Source: Typhlomys cinereus
Lineage: Eukaryota; Chordata; Mammalia; Rodentia; Platacanthomyidae
Length of the DNA: 64,000 nucleotides
Assembly: GCA_023101885.1 (NCBI GenBank)
Contig: JALPQD010000405.1
Coordinates: 1,886,722 to 1,950,721 of the forward strand
Direction: 5' to 3'
Shown here: in pieces, positions 36,248 through 47,493 of the stretch
How the letters are laid out: each line of letters begins with the position of its first letter
Position numbering within the stretch: the first letter of the stretch is position 1
The notes under the pieces: generated by a model
What the model saw: only the letters and a program-made list of their open reading frames with translations
Databases searched by the model: none
What the model was told of the DNA's origin: nothing
Position numbers and translations under genes: made by a program

Positions 36248-36598
36248 TTTTCTGTTTACACTATTTTTATTTTTAAATTCATTTTCTTTTTTCCATTTTC
36301 ATGCTTGCAGTAACTATGTGCACATAGATGCTTGTTTGCATATGTATAGGTATTTATGGACATGAGTGTGCATGTCCAAGGAGGTTGCTATTAGGATTTT
36401 GATTGCTTTTTCACTTTATTCTTTTTTTTTTAACATTTTTTATTATTATTTCCGCTCATACAAACTTAATAGGTACACCGGTTCCCTCCCTCCCTCCCTC
36501 CTCCTCCTCCGACCCCCTGCTCCCCCTTCCCTCACCTCTCTCTCCCCATCCCCCAGTGCCTCCCCCCCAATCCCCAGAGAATCCTTTAATGTGCATGC
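36248..36598 (-). mobile_element. Short L1 insertion with possible 3' transduction, 16-bp target-site duplication
   Basis: CCAGCCCATCATTTTT flanks the segment (36232-36247 and 36599-36614). Read on the minus strand it begins with a G-rich L1 3' UTR tract (complement of 36480-36560), passes 'aataataaaaaatgttaaaa' (about 36455-36424), then about 170 nt of other sequence, then a second short A tail at the far duplication. Two A-rich ends inside one duplication fit L1 read-through to a downstream poly(A) site. Confidence 0.7.
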
Positions 36599-36859
36599 CC
36601 AGCCCATCATTTTTGAGGTAGCAACTACCAAACAACAATGGCAAGTCAGTAAGGAAAATTGAAGCTGAAAACCCAACTCAATGATAGAGTGTTTACCTAA
36701 CATGCCCTGAATTATCCCTAGCAAGATGGGAGGGACAGAAAGCAACACAAATACAACTTAAATGGGAATTGTTTGAGCTGGTCAATACTAGTTCTTAAAC
36801 TAAGAAACAACTGTATCCTGATGTATAAGACAATGACCAGTAAAAATATGAAGAACATT

Positions 36860-36955
36860 GAGTGTGGTGGTGCACATCTGATAAGGAGATTTTAACAACC
36901 AAAAGTTAAAGGCCTGTGTGGTCTACCAAAGACTCTGCCTCAAAAAGGAAATTGT
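36860..36955 (+). repeat. B1-like fragment
   Basis: 'gagtgtggtggtgcacatct' and 'aaggcctgtgtggtctacca'. Confidence 0.6.
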
Positions 36956-37489
36956 AAGGTTAAGAGTTTCTACGTTATGAATGGAAAATAAAAGGTTAAA
37001 CTAAAAGAGGAAGAAGAGAAGGTAGAGGAGACCCAAGTAACTCTAAATCATGGCTTTGCTTCGGAGATGATAAAAGATGAACAGATAGACAAAGAATCCT
37101 ACAAGATACAAGTTGTAGATCTTTAGCCTTTTAGTAGCACAGAAAACCTATAAAACAGATATAACAAAACTATATAATAAACCTAACAATATCTTAATTT
37201 ATTGCTAAAAAATAAGGATAACATTTTTTTCTTGTAGTCCTAAGAGCTGTGCTCTCTTAAGGAAGCAAAAGACTATTGATAAGAAAAAATTATTGCAAAG
37301 GTTTATTTTCTGTACTTTTCCCTTGACCTCTTTAATTCTGCACCAAGGAAACTATTTAAAGTGCCTAACAGTGTTCTCAAGTATTTGCAACTCAAGATCT
37401 ACTTGCTGACTGAAAAAAAAAAACCTCTCAAAAGTATGCATATTTACATACTTTTTTTAAAAAAAGAAACCAACTAATTAATACTTGGT

Positions 37490-37615
37490 TTATCATGCCT
37501 GTAACTCAACACTAAAGACTGAAGCAGAAGGATAGCCAATAGCTTGAGGCCAGTCTAGGCTACAATGTAAGACTATCATACACACACATACACACACACA
37601 CACGCATACACACAA
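37490..37615 (+). repeat. B1-like SINE with CA-rich tail
   Basis: 'ttgaggccagtctaggctac' followed by a (CA)n-like tail at about 37578-37615. Confidence 0.65.
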
Positions 37616-37906
37616 TCACAGCAAGATATATAAATGTCTCCTTACAAAACAGAAGAAACCATTCTTCTCTTGATTCTCAACTCTAGCACTGCTCCTGGGA
37701 GAATGAACCCTAGGTATTAAACTGTAATCTTCTGTTATTATCCCAAGGGTCTAGTCCCACCCCCAATACACCAGACTGCTACATACATTCTTGGGCTTGA
37801 AGTTAAGAAGCAAAAGAATAAGCAACTCAAGACCATCCAGTTAAAACAGCAGGAGGTCAGCCTTGGCTGCAAGAAGCCAGAAGAGACTCTGCCTAGATAG
37901 TGGTTA

Positions 37907-38130
37907 GGTATAGTGGTTCATATGTGTAATCCCTCTAATCCTACTAACTTGAGACGTAGGAGTAGGAAGATTGGAAGTTCCGAGGTAGGGCTAGAAAGAT
38001 GGCTCGGTAGTTAAAATGTTTGGCTCAACAAGCACGAAAATCTGAGTTCAGATCCCTAGTACCAAATAAAAATTTGACAACAGTGCACTTGCAGTCCCAG
38101 CACTTGGGGGCTAAAGATGGACAGATCCCA
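37907..38130 (+). repeat. B1-like piece plus B2-like SINE
   Basis: A B1-like stretch ('tagtggttcatatgtgtaat') runs into 'ggctagaaagatggctcggt' and 'gagttcagatccctagtacc' at about 37985-38130. Confidence 0.6.
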
Positions 38131-38518
38131 GGGGCTTGCTGCATCTTAGGGCATCTTTCTTCTTAGGTTCCTGTGGGTACGTATGTAGTTCACATTCTTT
38201 TGGAAAAAAGATTAATGTTTTCTGATACAATATAGGAGGTTTCTGTCTGGTTGTATCTTGTAGCCTTAATATTTGTTATTCCTTCAGCCCTTCCTGTATC
38301 CTATACCCCCTCATCTCTTTATCCCTTTTAAACATTTTCTCCCCATTGTTCCTCTTTCCCCTTGCCACCTGTGATCTTTTGCATCTCCTCCTGTAAGGTC
38401 TTCACCCTATCCCTCACTCCCCTCTTGGTTAATAGCAGAGCACATGCTCAAAGTCCTGAGTTTCTCAGAACCCAAATAAAATAACACGAAATAAGCATTT
38501 TTTAAAAATGACTAAAAA

Positions 38519-38642
38519 AGGGCTGGGGCATAACTCAGTGTTACCTAAGTGAGATCTTGGGCTCAATTCCCAGCACTGTAAAACATAAATACATACATAC
38601 ATACATACATAAAATACAAAACAAAACAAAACAAAACAAAAA
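38519..38642 (+). repeat. ID-like SINE with simple-repeat tail
   Basis: 'gggctggggcataactcagt' to 'cccagcactgtaaaacataa', then (ACAT)n and (CAAAA)n tails. Confidence 0.7.
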
Positions 38643-38784
38643 AACCCACGCAATTTCTTCCTAGTCCTACCAGAGAAGTAAAATAAACTGAAAGAACTAA
38701 GAACTAAGTAGATCTTTCTCAGGGTAGGTTATAAGGATGTGATATAGGGACATCAAAGAGAAATTAAAACAGATATTAGCTTAT

Positions 38785-38892
38785 TTAGGCATAATGGCTT
38801 GCACCTATCATCCCAGCACTTGGGAGGCTGAGAGGAGATTGTAGAAAGTTCAGAGGTCAGTCTGGGTCACATGGAAAACAATCATAAACAAA
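38785..38892 (+). repeat. B1-like SINE
   Basis: 'cataatggcttgcacctatc' and 'cagcacttgggaggctgaga'. Confidence 0.75.
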
Positions 38893-38975
38893 GCTGGGAA
38901 GATTAGCTCAATGGTTAAAGCACTTGCTAGACAACAAAACGACCAGAGTTCTGTTCCTATATTCCACAGAAAAGT
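38893..38975 (+). repeat. tRNA-related SINE head, truncated
   Basis: 'gctgggaagattagctcaat' and 'ggttaaagcacttgctagac'. Only the 5' part is present. Confidence 0.55.
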
Positions 38976-38984
38976 GCCAGGCAG

Positions 38985-39298
38985 GAGCTGGAAGAGATGG
39001 CTCATGGATTAAGACTCTGCCTCCCAAGCAGAGAAGGTCCCAAGTTCGGATCCCAGTTCCATGTTAAAAAAAACGCCAAATGGAAATGGTGACGCTGGGC
39101 TTCCAGTCCTGGTGGGCAGAGCCTGGGAAATCCCAAAAAGCAGCAAGGAGGAAGAAGCAATCCAGGATGAATCCCCAAGTCAAACCCTTGGTCCTCCTCC
39201 ACCACAGGGACACATGTGCTGTCTGATACACACACCCACACCACACACACCCACACACACACTAAATGAATGAATAAATAAATAAAGTTTAAAAAAAA
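38985..39298 (+). repeat. tRNA-headed SINE, older subfamily
   Basis: A complete copy from 'ggagctggaagagatggctc' to the CA-rich and AATAAATAAA tail. It includes 'tggtgggcagagcctgggaa'. Confidence 0.88.
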
Positions 39299-39300
39299 AG

Positions 39301-39435
39301 GAAAAATGCCAGGCAGGTGACCTGCCTGTGATTCCAGTCCTAGAAGGTGGAGCCTGGAAAATACTGAGGGCAAGTTGTCTAGCCAGACTAGCCAGTTCTA
39401 TGTGCAAATTCTGGGTGTAATTAAAGACTCAAACA
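39301..39435 (+). repeat. B3-like SINE
   Basis: The B3 middle 'tctagccagactagccagtt' with 'tctgggtgtaattaaagact'. Confidence 0.65.
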
Positions 39436-39567
39436 CAAAAGAAGAAGGGTAATCAAGAAATATCATCAATATTAGGCTTCCAAGCAAGAGAAAAGAAAAT
39501 AAACAAAACTATAATAAAAAAAGCAAAACAAAAACTTCAAAAAGCCGTACTACTAAAAAAGATATCA

Positions 39568-39765
39568 GGGGTTAAGCCTCTGCCTTGCAGGTGGAATGTC
39601 CTGAGTTCGGATCCTAGACCCCATGTGCAGATGCCAGGCAGAATAAACAAGGAGGAGGTGGAGGCAGTCCATGGTGATTCCCAAATTCGCCCGTGGTTCT
39701 ACACACACACACACATACACACACGCACACTTGAATAAATAAATAAAAATTTAAAAAAAATTTTT
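39568..39765 (+). repeat. tRNA-headed SINE, younger subfamily, rearranged
   Basis: It lacks the first 15-20 bases and begins at 'ggggttaagcctctgccttg'. An internal block is missing between 'atgccaggcagaa' and 'taaacaaggaggaggtgg'. The 3' part and AATAAATAAATAAA tail are normal. 'aaaagatatcag' at 39557-39568 and 39770-39781 is the apparent target-site duplication. Confidence 0.85.
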
Positions 39766-40324
39766 TTAAAAAGATATCAGCTTAATCTAAATGATGGAAC
39801 TCAAAAATATGAAGGAAGGGCTAGGGAGATGGTTTAGCAAGAGAATGTTTTTAAAAAAAAAAAGATAGGCATGCTGGTATGTTTGCCTGTACCCCAATGC
39901 TGTGTGCATGTGAAGAGGATCAGAACAGGAGGATCACTGGTTCAATGGGAGAGTCTTATCACAGGGGAATAATCTATACAGCAGCACATCCAACATCCTC
40001 TACTGACCTCCCTCCAAGTCCAAGTTGCTTGCAACTGCATACGCATGTACATGCACCATGCAACAACAAAGGAAGTAGAAAAGGATGGTAGACTGTGCAA
40101 AAAAAGAACAGGAGATTAAGCACGATTTAAACTTCTACCTGTGTAATAAGCTCTTGTCCACGACCAATCAAACAAAGATAAGCTTCAACTCCCTTTTTAA
40201 AATAAGTACATCTCATATTGAGGGCACTATAGTTAGAAAAAGGAAAATCTACAAAATATTATTCTCATATAGTTGGCATTTTCCCACTTATCTTTTAACA
40301 CTTATGCATTTTAAAACAACTTTT

Positions 40325-40450
40325 AGCTGGGCATACTGGCTCACCTAAAATTTCAGTACTTGGGAGGCTGAGGTAGGAATGTGAGTTGAAGGCCAATGTG
40401 GAGGAGGGGAACAGGAAAGAGAAAGAAAGGAAAAGAAATTTAAGACCCAG
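40325..40450 (+). repeat. B1-like SINE
   Basis: 'agctgggcatactggctcac' and 'gtacttgggaggctgaggta'. Confidence 0.75.
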
Positions 40451-40698
40451 CTATGATTCCTCCAACTCTGTAGTTTGCAAACATGAATGAATATAAAAGA
40501 CACCAGAGACATATATTTCAAATGAAGATGCTCAGCTCACTTACAGAACCTGATGTAGCAGGATGAAAATTAGTAGTATAAACACCTGTATTTTTGCACA
40601 AAGTACTTAATTTATGGGTCCAGAATCTAATATGAAAAAGCCACTTAGCATATAATGACATTTCAGTCACATACCAAGGAAAATTGAAATGGAGATGA

Positions 40699-40860
40699 GG
40701 GCTGGTGAGATGTCTCAGTGGGTAAGGTGTTTGCCTTGTAAGCCTGATACCCGAGTTCAATTTACAAAACTCATGTAAAGGTAGGAGAACCAACTCCATA
40801 CAAAGATGTCCTCCGATCTCCATGCCCTCCAACATATCATATACAATAAAAAAAAAAGGA
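40699..40860 (+). repeat. B3/B2-type SINE
   Basis: 'gggctggtgagatgtctcag', then 'aggagaaccaactccataca' and 'cctccgatctccatgccctc'. Confidence 0.7.
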
Positions 40861-41274
40861 GCTAAAATATTCCATTCCACAACACCTTGATGACATCCTG
40901 ACCATCATAGAAATTCAGTGCGTTACTAGTGTGTCTGAGGTGATGCTGGTGGAAAACAGCCTACTTTGCTGCCAATCATATAAAGGTCTAGCACAATTAC
41001 ACAGTACACAATGCTTTATGATGGTAACAAATGACTATGCTACTGTTTTATATATTTATAATACTATACTTCCTTTAAGTACAGAAAAGACTATAATGTG
41101 TACGTATTTTCTACACTACTTTAAAAGAAAAAAGAAAAAAAAAAACAGGAATGACAACCAATGCTTACACTACCAGCACCCAGAGCGGATGAGACAAAAC
41201 CAGAAGTTTTTGGTCAACCTGAACTACAAAACCAGACCCTGTTAGAATGAAAAGCTGACTGTAAAACAGGATAA

Positions 41275-41425
41275 GTCAAGCACAGGCGCTCACACCTATG
41301 ATTCCAGTACTTTAGAGACTGTAGCAAGAGGATTGTTTGAGTTATAGAGAGCAGCCTGAGCAATACAGTAAGTTCCAAGACAACCTAAAAATAGAGTTAG
41401 ACCCTGTCTCAAAAAGGGGAATGAG
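41275..41425 (+). repeat. B1-like SINE
   Basis: 'caagcacaggcgctcacacc' to 'gagttagaccctgtctcaaa', with a small internal duplication. Confidence 0.7.
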
Positions 41426-41919
41426 GCTGGGGGGAAGCCTACTGCCTTGTGCATGCTAGACACTCATTCTATCACAGTCATCTCCTCACAGTTCTGGCTC
41501 CTAATTGCACCATTCCTCTTATCCATTAATTTTTTTTTTTTTTACCTTGTATTGTTTTGTTCATCTTGGTCATAAGAAACGGACCACCATGCCATACCAT
41601 TAGTTTCTACCAGTAGGCTAATAGGTTAACACACACTCCCCTATCACAAAAACACAGGCTATATACCACCTAGCTTTGTATAAGTATACACTCATGATGT
41701 CATGCTAAACTTATACAAAATTCACTCCCAACCCTTTATTTGTATTTTATAGTTGTTTGTTTCCTAGGGAAAGAATGACCAAATTTATAAGTTAAATGTG
41801 ATAAAATTTTGAATCAGCACTTACACTTTTTTTTTTTTTTTGAGTTTACATACTCATGCCATGGTACATGGGTGGAAGGCAAAGGAGAATTTGCTTTGTT
41901 TTAAAATTATGTAATGTTG

Positions 41920-42182
41920 AGCTGGAGAGATGACTCAGGGGTTAAGACTCTGCCTCACAAGCAGAAGGTCCTGAGTCTAGATCCCAAGTGCCATGTAAAA
42001 AAATGCCAGGAGGAAATGGTGGCAGCCTATACTTCTGACCCTTGTGGGTAGAGCCTGAGAAATCCCAGAAGGAAGCAAAAAGAAGGTAGGAGCAATTCAG
42101 GGTGATTCCCTAAGTCACCCTTAGTCCTCCACAGGGGCATATGGTACCCTCTATTACACACATGCAAAATAAACAAACATAA
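41920..42182 (+). repeat. tRNA-headed SINE, older subfamily
   Basis: A complete copy: 'gagctggagagatgactcag', 'ctgcctcacaagcagaaggt', 'taagtcacccttagtcctcc', then an A-rich tail. Confidence 0.88.
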
Positions 42183-42696
42183 AATTATGAAATGCTCAAA
42201 AATTTGGATTCGTCCTTGTGCAGGACTAGATAATCATGTTAATCTGTATCTTTCCAATTTTAGTGTAGTGCTGCTGAAAGGAGCACCAAAGGATAGCTTT
42301 CAAAATTCCATTCTCTCCCACCATGTGGGATTCCAGGATTCCAAGATCTAACTCAGATTGGTAGGTTAGTGAGCAAGTTCTTTACCTGCTGCATCATCTC
42401 ACCAAACTCTACATTTTTTGAAGATTTAAAAATGTATGGAATTTTTGTTTTTCAAAGAGTTGAAGGGCTTAGTGCTCTGTAATACTTTTTCCTCACATAG
42501 AGCTTGAGTACCAATAAAGTATCATAAGTATACAACACCTATCACATACTGTACTTTACTGTTGAATGAATATGTTGGATTAGTTAAGTGATTATAGAAA
42601 TCATAGAATGTTCTGGTTTACTTTTGTTTTTTGCATATGTGTAGGTGCAATGTGTACATGTAGGGATTACGTGCAGGCATGTGTAAGGGGATAGAT

Positions 42697-42934
42697 TATT
42701 TAGGGCACGTGCCTGTGGAGGCCCAAGGGTGACTTTGGGAATCATCTTGGATTGCCCTACCTCCTTATTGCTTTGCTCTGAGATTTCCCAGGCTCTGCCC
42801 ACCAGGGCTGGAAGTGCAAGCCACCTCTATTTCTGCCCAGAGTTTTTATGTGAGATATGGGATCTGGTACCTAAGCTTAGGTCCTTCTGCTTTCAAGGCC
42901 AAGTCTTAACATCTGAGTCATTCCTCCAACCCCC
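42697..42934 (-). repeat. tRNA-headed SINE, older subfamily, sense to CSTF3
   Basis: Antisense reading 'tgcctgtggaggcccaaggg' to 'tctgagtcattcctccaacc'. First of a back-to-back cluster. Confidence 0.87.
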
Positions 42935-42957
42935 TGGCCTAATTTTTTAAAAACTAC

Positions 42958-43225
42958 TTTATTTATTGTGTGTGTGTTTGTGCGTCTGTGTGTGTGTATC
43001 AGAAGGTACTGTGTCCCTGTGGAGGGCCAAGGATGACTTCAGGAATCAACCTGGATTGCTGTTCCTTGCTTTGCTCTGGGATTTCCCAGGTTCTACCCAC
43101 CAGGGCTGGAAGTGCAAGCCACCACCCTTTCTGCTTAGTGTTTTTTTATGTAGGACCTGGAATCCAAACTCAGGACCTTCTTGCTTGCAAGACAGTCTTA
43201 ACACCTGAGCCATCTCTCCATCCCT
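42958..43225 (-). repeat. tRNA-headed SINE, older subfamily, sense to CSTF3
   Basis: 'tccctgtggagggccaagga' to 'cacctgagccatctctccat'. It lies 31 bp from an oppositely oriented copy at 43257. Confidence 0.88.
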
Positions 43226-43256
43226 ACCTTTCTTTTAAAAATATAGAATGTTTGGA

Positions 43257-43568
43257 GGGGGCTGGAGAGGTGGCTCAGGGGTTAAGCCTCTGCCTTGCTG
43301 ATGGAAGGTCCTGAGTTTGGATTCTAGACTCCACATATAGACACCAGGTGGAAGAGGGGTCGGCCTGCATTGCTGGTCCTGGTAGGACGGAGCCTGTGAA
43401 TCCCGGGGCAGAGTAAAGGAGGAAGTGGAGGTGTCCATGGTGGTTCCCGAATTCGTTAGCAGTTCTACACACACACACATATATACATACACACATACAT
43501 GCACATATGCGCACACACGCATACACCCACAATTGAATAAATAATAAATAATAAAAAAATTTAAAAAG
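43257..43568 (+). repeat. tRNA-headed SINE, younger subfamily, with 17-bp target-site duplication
   Basis: AATATAGAATGTTTGGA occurs at 43240-43256 and 43569-43585. A complete copy with 'tggttcccgaattcgttagc' and a mixed CA/TA tail. Confidence 0.93.
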
Positions 43569-43789
43569 AATATAGAATGTTTGGAATAAACATATAGAAC
43601 AAACATATAGAACAGATTAGATTTAATGATGTCATTTTTTTTAAATCATTGTCATTTTGTCATTGGCTAGGTTCAACAGTCTACACCACAAGAGATAACT
43701 ATGAAGTAAAATTTTGGGCTAGATAATATAAGTCAGGCTGAGGCTCTAGGTTCAAAATCTAGTGCTGCTGAAAAGAAGAAAACTCTCAG

Positions 43790-44195
43790 TTGGGTGTGGT
43801 GGCACAGGTATTACTCAAATACTTGGAGGATGAGGCAGGAGAATCATTATAAGTTCTAAGTCAGCTCTGACCACACAGCAAAACACCTCTGTAGCGGGTG
43901 GGATAGAGTTTAGTGGTAGCACTTGTCTATCATGAGGAGGTCCTGAGTTTTTTTAAAAAGAGAAAGAAAACCAGATGTGGTACACACCTGTGATCCCAAC
44001 ACTTGGGAGGAGCCAAGATAAGGAGGTGAAGATCATTCTTTAAGCTCCATTCTAGGCTAAATGAGACATTGTCTGCAACAAATTAATTTTAAAAAATTTT
44101 TTAAAAGAAGAAAGAAAATTAAAATCTTGAGCAGAGTGTATGCCTACAATTGCAACTTAGGAGATGACAGGAAAAGAATCAAGAGTTCAAGGCTA
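43790..44195 (+). repeat. Cluster of three B1-like SINEs or fragments
   Basis: B1-like heads or bodies near 43790 ('gttgggtgtggtggcacagg'), 43970 ('accagatgtggtacacacct') and 44130 ('gagcagagtgtatgcctaca'). Confidence 0.65.
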
Positions 44196-44366
44196 TGGGT
44201 TGGAGATGTCTCTTAAGCAGAAGGTTAGGACGGAGTTAGGACCCAGACCCATGTAAAAAAAGCAAAAATGGAGGTGCCTGATGGGCGGAGCCTGGGAAAT
44301 TCCAGAGTGAAGCAAGGAGATTGAAGCAATCCAGGATGATTCCACAGGGACACACAGTTCCCTCTG

Positions 44367-44418
<52 letters not shown>

Positions 44419-44435
44419 ACAATAATAATGAGTTC
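44196..44435 (+). repeat. tRNA-headed SINE, older subfamily, with (AC)24
   Basis: The head is shortened ('gggttggagatgtctcttaa'). The 3' end carries a pure AC run at 44369-44416. Confidence 0.82.
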
Positions 44436-44511
44436 AAGGTCAGCAACAACTACATAACAAGTTCAAAGTCAGCTTGAGCTACATAAGACCCTGTCCCAAA
44501 CAAACAAGCCC

Positions 44512-44574
44512 CCCCTCCCAACACACACAAATCTTAATCTTCTGGAACTTTTTGAAAGACAGGGCTCTCTCTTT
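44512..44574 (-). other. Source flank of the chimeric SINE at 59.3 kb
   Basis: 63 bp of single-copy-looking DNA next to the 3' end of the SINE at 44575. It recurs at 59489-59551 with one substitution. It includes the left target-site duplication GGCTCTCTCTTT (44563-44574). Confidence 0.9.
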
Positions 44575-44884
44575 TTTTTTCTTAAAATTTTTGTTTGTTT
44601 TTATTATTTTTATTCAATTGTGCATGTGTATGCATATACGCGTGCACGCATGTGTATGCATGTGTGTGTAGAACCACGGACGAATTCGAGAACCACCATG
44701 GACGCCTCCACCTCCTCCTTGTTTACTCTGCCCCGGGATTCACAGGCTCCGCCCTACCAGGACCAGAAGCGCAGGCCGCCCTGCTTCGGCCCAGTGTGTC
44801 TATACGTGGGGTCTAGGATCCGAACTCAGGACCTTCCGCCTGCAAGGTAAAGGCTTAACCCCTGAGCCACCTCTCCAGCCCCAA
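44575..44884 (-). repeat. tRNA-headed SINE, younger subfamily, intact with target-site duplication
   Basis: A complete minus-strand copy flanked by GGCTCTCTCTTT (44563-44574 and 44885-44896), so this is an original insertion site. It carries a private variant, 'gcttcggcccagtgtgtcta', where sister copies read 'gcttccgcccggcatctata'. The same variant appears at 59.76 kb. Confidence 0.93.
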
Positions 44885-45009
44885 GGCTCTCTCTTTCAAC
44901 CAAAAGTAATTAAGATAATGATTCACTAGATTAAATCCAACATTAACAAAACTATCCAGTAAGACACATAGTTTTGTTCAGTATTTACTGTATCAGAAAT
45001 TATCCATCA

Positions 45010-45115
45010 ATCCACACGTGGTTTAGATAGCGGTTTCAAAAGTGGCAAGTGCCTATAAACCTGGTACCTAAGAGATCAAGAACAGCTAGATTCAAGCTAG
45101 CCTATACTACAAGAG
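45010..45115 (+). repeat. B1-like fragment
   Basis: 'aagtggcaagtgcctataaa' to 'caagctagcctatactacaa', followed by a purine-rich run to about 45200. Confidence 0.55.
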
Positions 45116-45204
45116 GGGGAAAGGAGAAGGAGGAGGGAAAAAAAAGGACAAGAGAGAAAGAACGGGGAAGGGAAAAGAGGAGAGGTAGGGAGAGAGTGCT
45201 GAGG

Positions 45205-45315
45205 ATTCAGCAAGGTATGGTGATGCACAACTGTATACCAGCTTTGGGAGGTGAAGGCAGGAGGGTCACAAGCTCCAGGCCAGTTTGGGTTACACAGCAA
45301 GACTGTCTCAAAAAA
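45205..45315 (+). repeat. B1-like SINE
   Basis: 'cagcaaggtatggtgatgca' to 'cacagcaagactgtctcaaa'. Confidence 0.7.
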
Positions 45316-45655
45316 ACCTAAGCAACCACAATAGTTGCTTTTTACTTTGAGAAAGTCTTCTAGGCATGTCACTACACCTGGTTCCTATTATTCTTTCCTT
45401 TTGTTTAGCTGTTCTCATCCAAATTTAAAGGTCACTTTATGCATTTTTTTCCTCTAGATTTTTACTGGCCAAAGTCTTAACCTCAAGAAAGGTATATGGA
45501 ATTCATCTTAAATCCTATCTTTTTTTAAAATCTCATTTAAACTACATTTCAGTTAATGTCAAAATACAAGGTATCTGGAATTTGCTCCTACACAATAAGG
45601 GTAAAGAAAAGTGAAGGAATGAAAAAAGGAGTTCTATGGAAAGTATATCACTTAT

Positions 45656-46225
45656 TGTGGGGGTTGTCAGGCCCAAAGCCTGCTCTCTGGATGATACATA
45701 TACATGTTGCTAGGAGCTCCTTCCCTGGGAGGTTGAGTTTGCCTCTTGTCTGCAAGACAATAGCAGGCCTAACTCCTTTCCTTGGAAGTAGAGTTTACCT
45801 CCTGTCTGCTCTAGGTTCGCTTTTGTTTCTCTTAGAAACTGGCTAGGCTATTCCTCCCCCAACAGTTTCTTCCTGCTTATCTGAGATATGCTAATGCACG
45901 GACCAAGTAACTGTTTTGAGGCACACATAGTCCATTCCCTTCTAAGGACATGGTGCCATGTCTGTTTACCTGGCAACATCATGTCTGGTCCCACAGCAAG
46001 GAGATGTTCCTCCTGCTTTTTCTTTGTTAACTGGAATGTATACATTTTACATAATCCTATAAAGAATTTGGCCCTGCTCCTTCACCGTTTTCCTACAATA
46101 AAGTTGGCTTGGATGATGGAGGACATCCTAGGCTCCCTCTGACCTGATGCCTAATCATTCCTACCGTTCCCACTTCTGTTTCCTGCACATAAGTCTGGGT
46201 TTACGCTGGTTTGTGGGCCCAGACA
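45656..46225 (+). mobile_element. Solo LTR of an endogenous retrovirus-like element
   Basis: 570 bp beginning TGTGGGGG and ending CAGACA, flanked by ACTTAT (45650-45655) and ACTTAA (46226-46231), a 6-bp duplication with one mismatch. TATAAAG lies at 46058-46064 and AATAAA at 46097-46102, giving U3, R and U5 in order on the plus strand. No internal retroviral sequence adjoins either end. A 6-bp duplication is typical of class II (ERVK-like) elements. Confidence 0.8.
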
Positions 46226-46279
46226 ACTTAATATTTCTCCCTTGCATGCTTGAAATGCATTACTAGAAAGTTAAAAGCC

Positions 46280-46395
46280 AAGTACAGTGGTTTGCTCCTG
46301 TAAGCCCTGCACTCAAGACTCAGAGGCAGCAGGATGGCTTCAAGTAGGGGCTTAGCACAATGAGAGGGTCTCTGAAATAAATTTTAAAAAGTTAC
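46280..46395 (+). repeat. B1-like SINE
   Basis: 'gccaagtacagtggtttgct' followed by a decayed body and 'gagagggtctctgaaataaa'. Confidence 0.6.
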
Positions 46396-46764
46396 ACCAC
46401 TTGCCATCCCTGATGAAATAAGCAATTTACTCAGTTTATCCACTGGTGATAACTAGGTAAAGGGCTACTGAAAAGACAGTACCCACACTGCCTTTTAGCA
46501 GTCATGACTAACAATGTGAACAAATCTAACAATTACTAGTTGTGACATAAAACAGCCTTTCCTTGCTTTGGGAGACAGGGTGTTGATAGTCATTACACTC
46601 TCCCCTCCCCTGCCAAAAATTAAAAGGAAAAATAAGTTTAAGAAAACTGTTCTGATCAGATAACATCCTGGGGAGATGCAATAGGGGACTACTTAAGGAG
46701 ATAAACTGATTTGATTTGTCCATCTAGACCAACTTCTGACAAAAATACACTACAAACTACTTCT

Positions 46765-47100
46765 TTTTGGAAACAGGAGCTCATGTATCCCAGGCTGGCA
46801 TCAACTTGCTAAGAGGATCTGCAGTCAGTGCTGTTAGTGTCCAGATCAGGAACATGCCCTACCTGGGCCCTGAAGTTTTGAGCTGGTGAGCCTGTATGTT
46901 AAAACAAATTGTTTTTCTAAATAAGGGGGAAAAAAAAAACCTTGCTAGGTGGCTGAGGGATGACCTTGCACTTCTGATTCTCCACCACTCCAGCACTGGG
47001 ATCACAGCCTATCTGGTCCTGGGGATCTAACCAGTTACATCTCAAAACATCCTACATATGAGGCAACCACTTTACCAACCAAGTTATATCCCTAGCTCTT
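46765..47100 (-). repeat. B1-like and ID/B4-like fragments
   Basis: Antisense 'catgtatcccaggctggcat' near 46785. 'actttaccaaccaagttata' and 'tccctagctct' near 47080 are an antisense tRNA-related part. Confidence 0.5.
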
Positions 47101-47132
47101 AAAACAAAACAAAACAAAACAAAACAAAACAC

Positions 47133-47425
47133 ACGGGCTGGAGAGATGGTTCAGGGGTTAAGCCTTGCCTTGCAAGCAAAAGGACCTGAGTTTGAATCAC
47201 AGTTCCTATGTTAAAAACACCAAGTGGAAATGGTGACCCCATTCCCACTCGGAAAGATGGGAGCCTTGAAAACAACAAAGCAAAAAGGAGGTAGAGCAAT
47301 CCAGATAATTCCTGAAATCATCCTTGGGCTTCCATAGGCACATACAGTGCCCTCTGATATACATGAACATGCATGCGTGCCCGCACACACAAACACACAA
47401 AAACACAGAGGGAAAAATAAAAGAA
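47133..47425 (+). repeat. tRNA-headed SINE, older subfamily
   Basis: 'gggctggagagatggttcag' to 'ccttgggcttccataggcac'. It is preceded by a (CAAAA)n run at 47102-47131. Confidence 0.87.
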
Positions 47426-47493
47426 AAATCATATTCTTGGGGAAAACATGGAAAATGTGAATACCAACTATCTCAGAAACATATATGGCTGGG

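Noticed and set aside
44369..44416. Regular AC repeats that could be mistaken for an array
   Set aside because: Simple dinucleotide microsatellite in a SINE tail; no spacers, so not a CRISPR or satellite array.
45556..46142. Open frames of 84-96 codons
   Set aside because: They lie in or across the solo LTR and carry no retroviral protein signature. LTRs are non-coding here.
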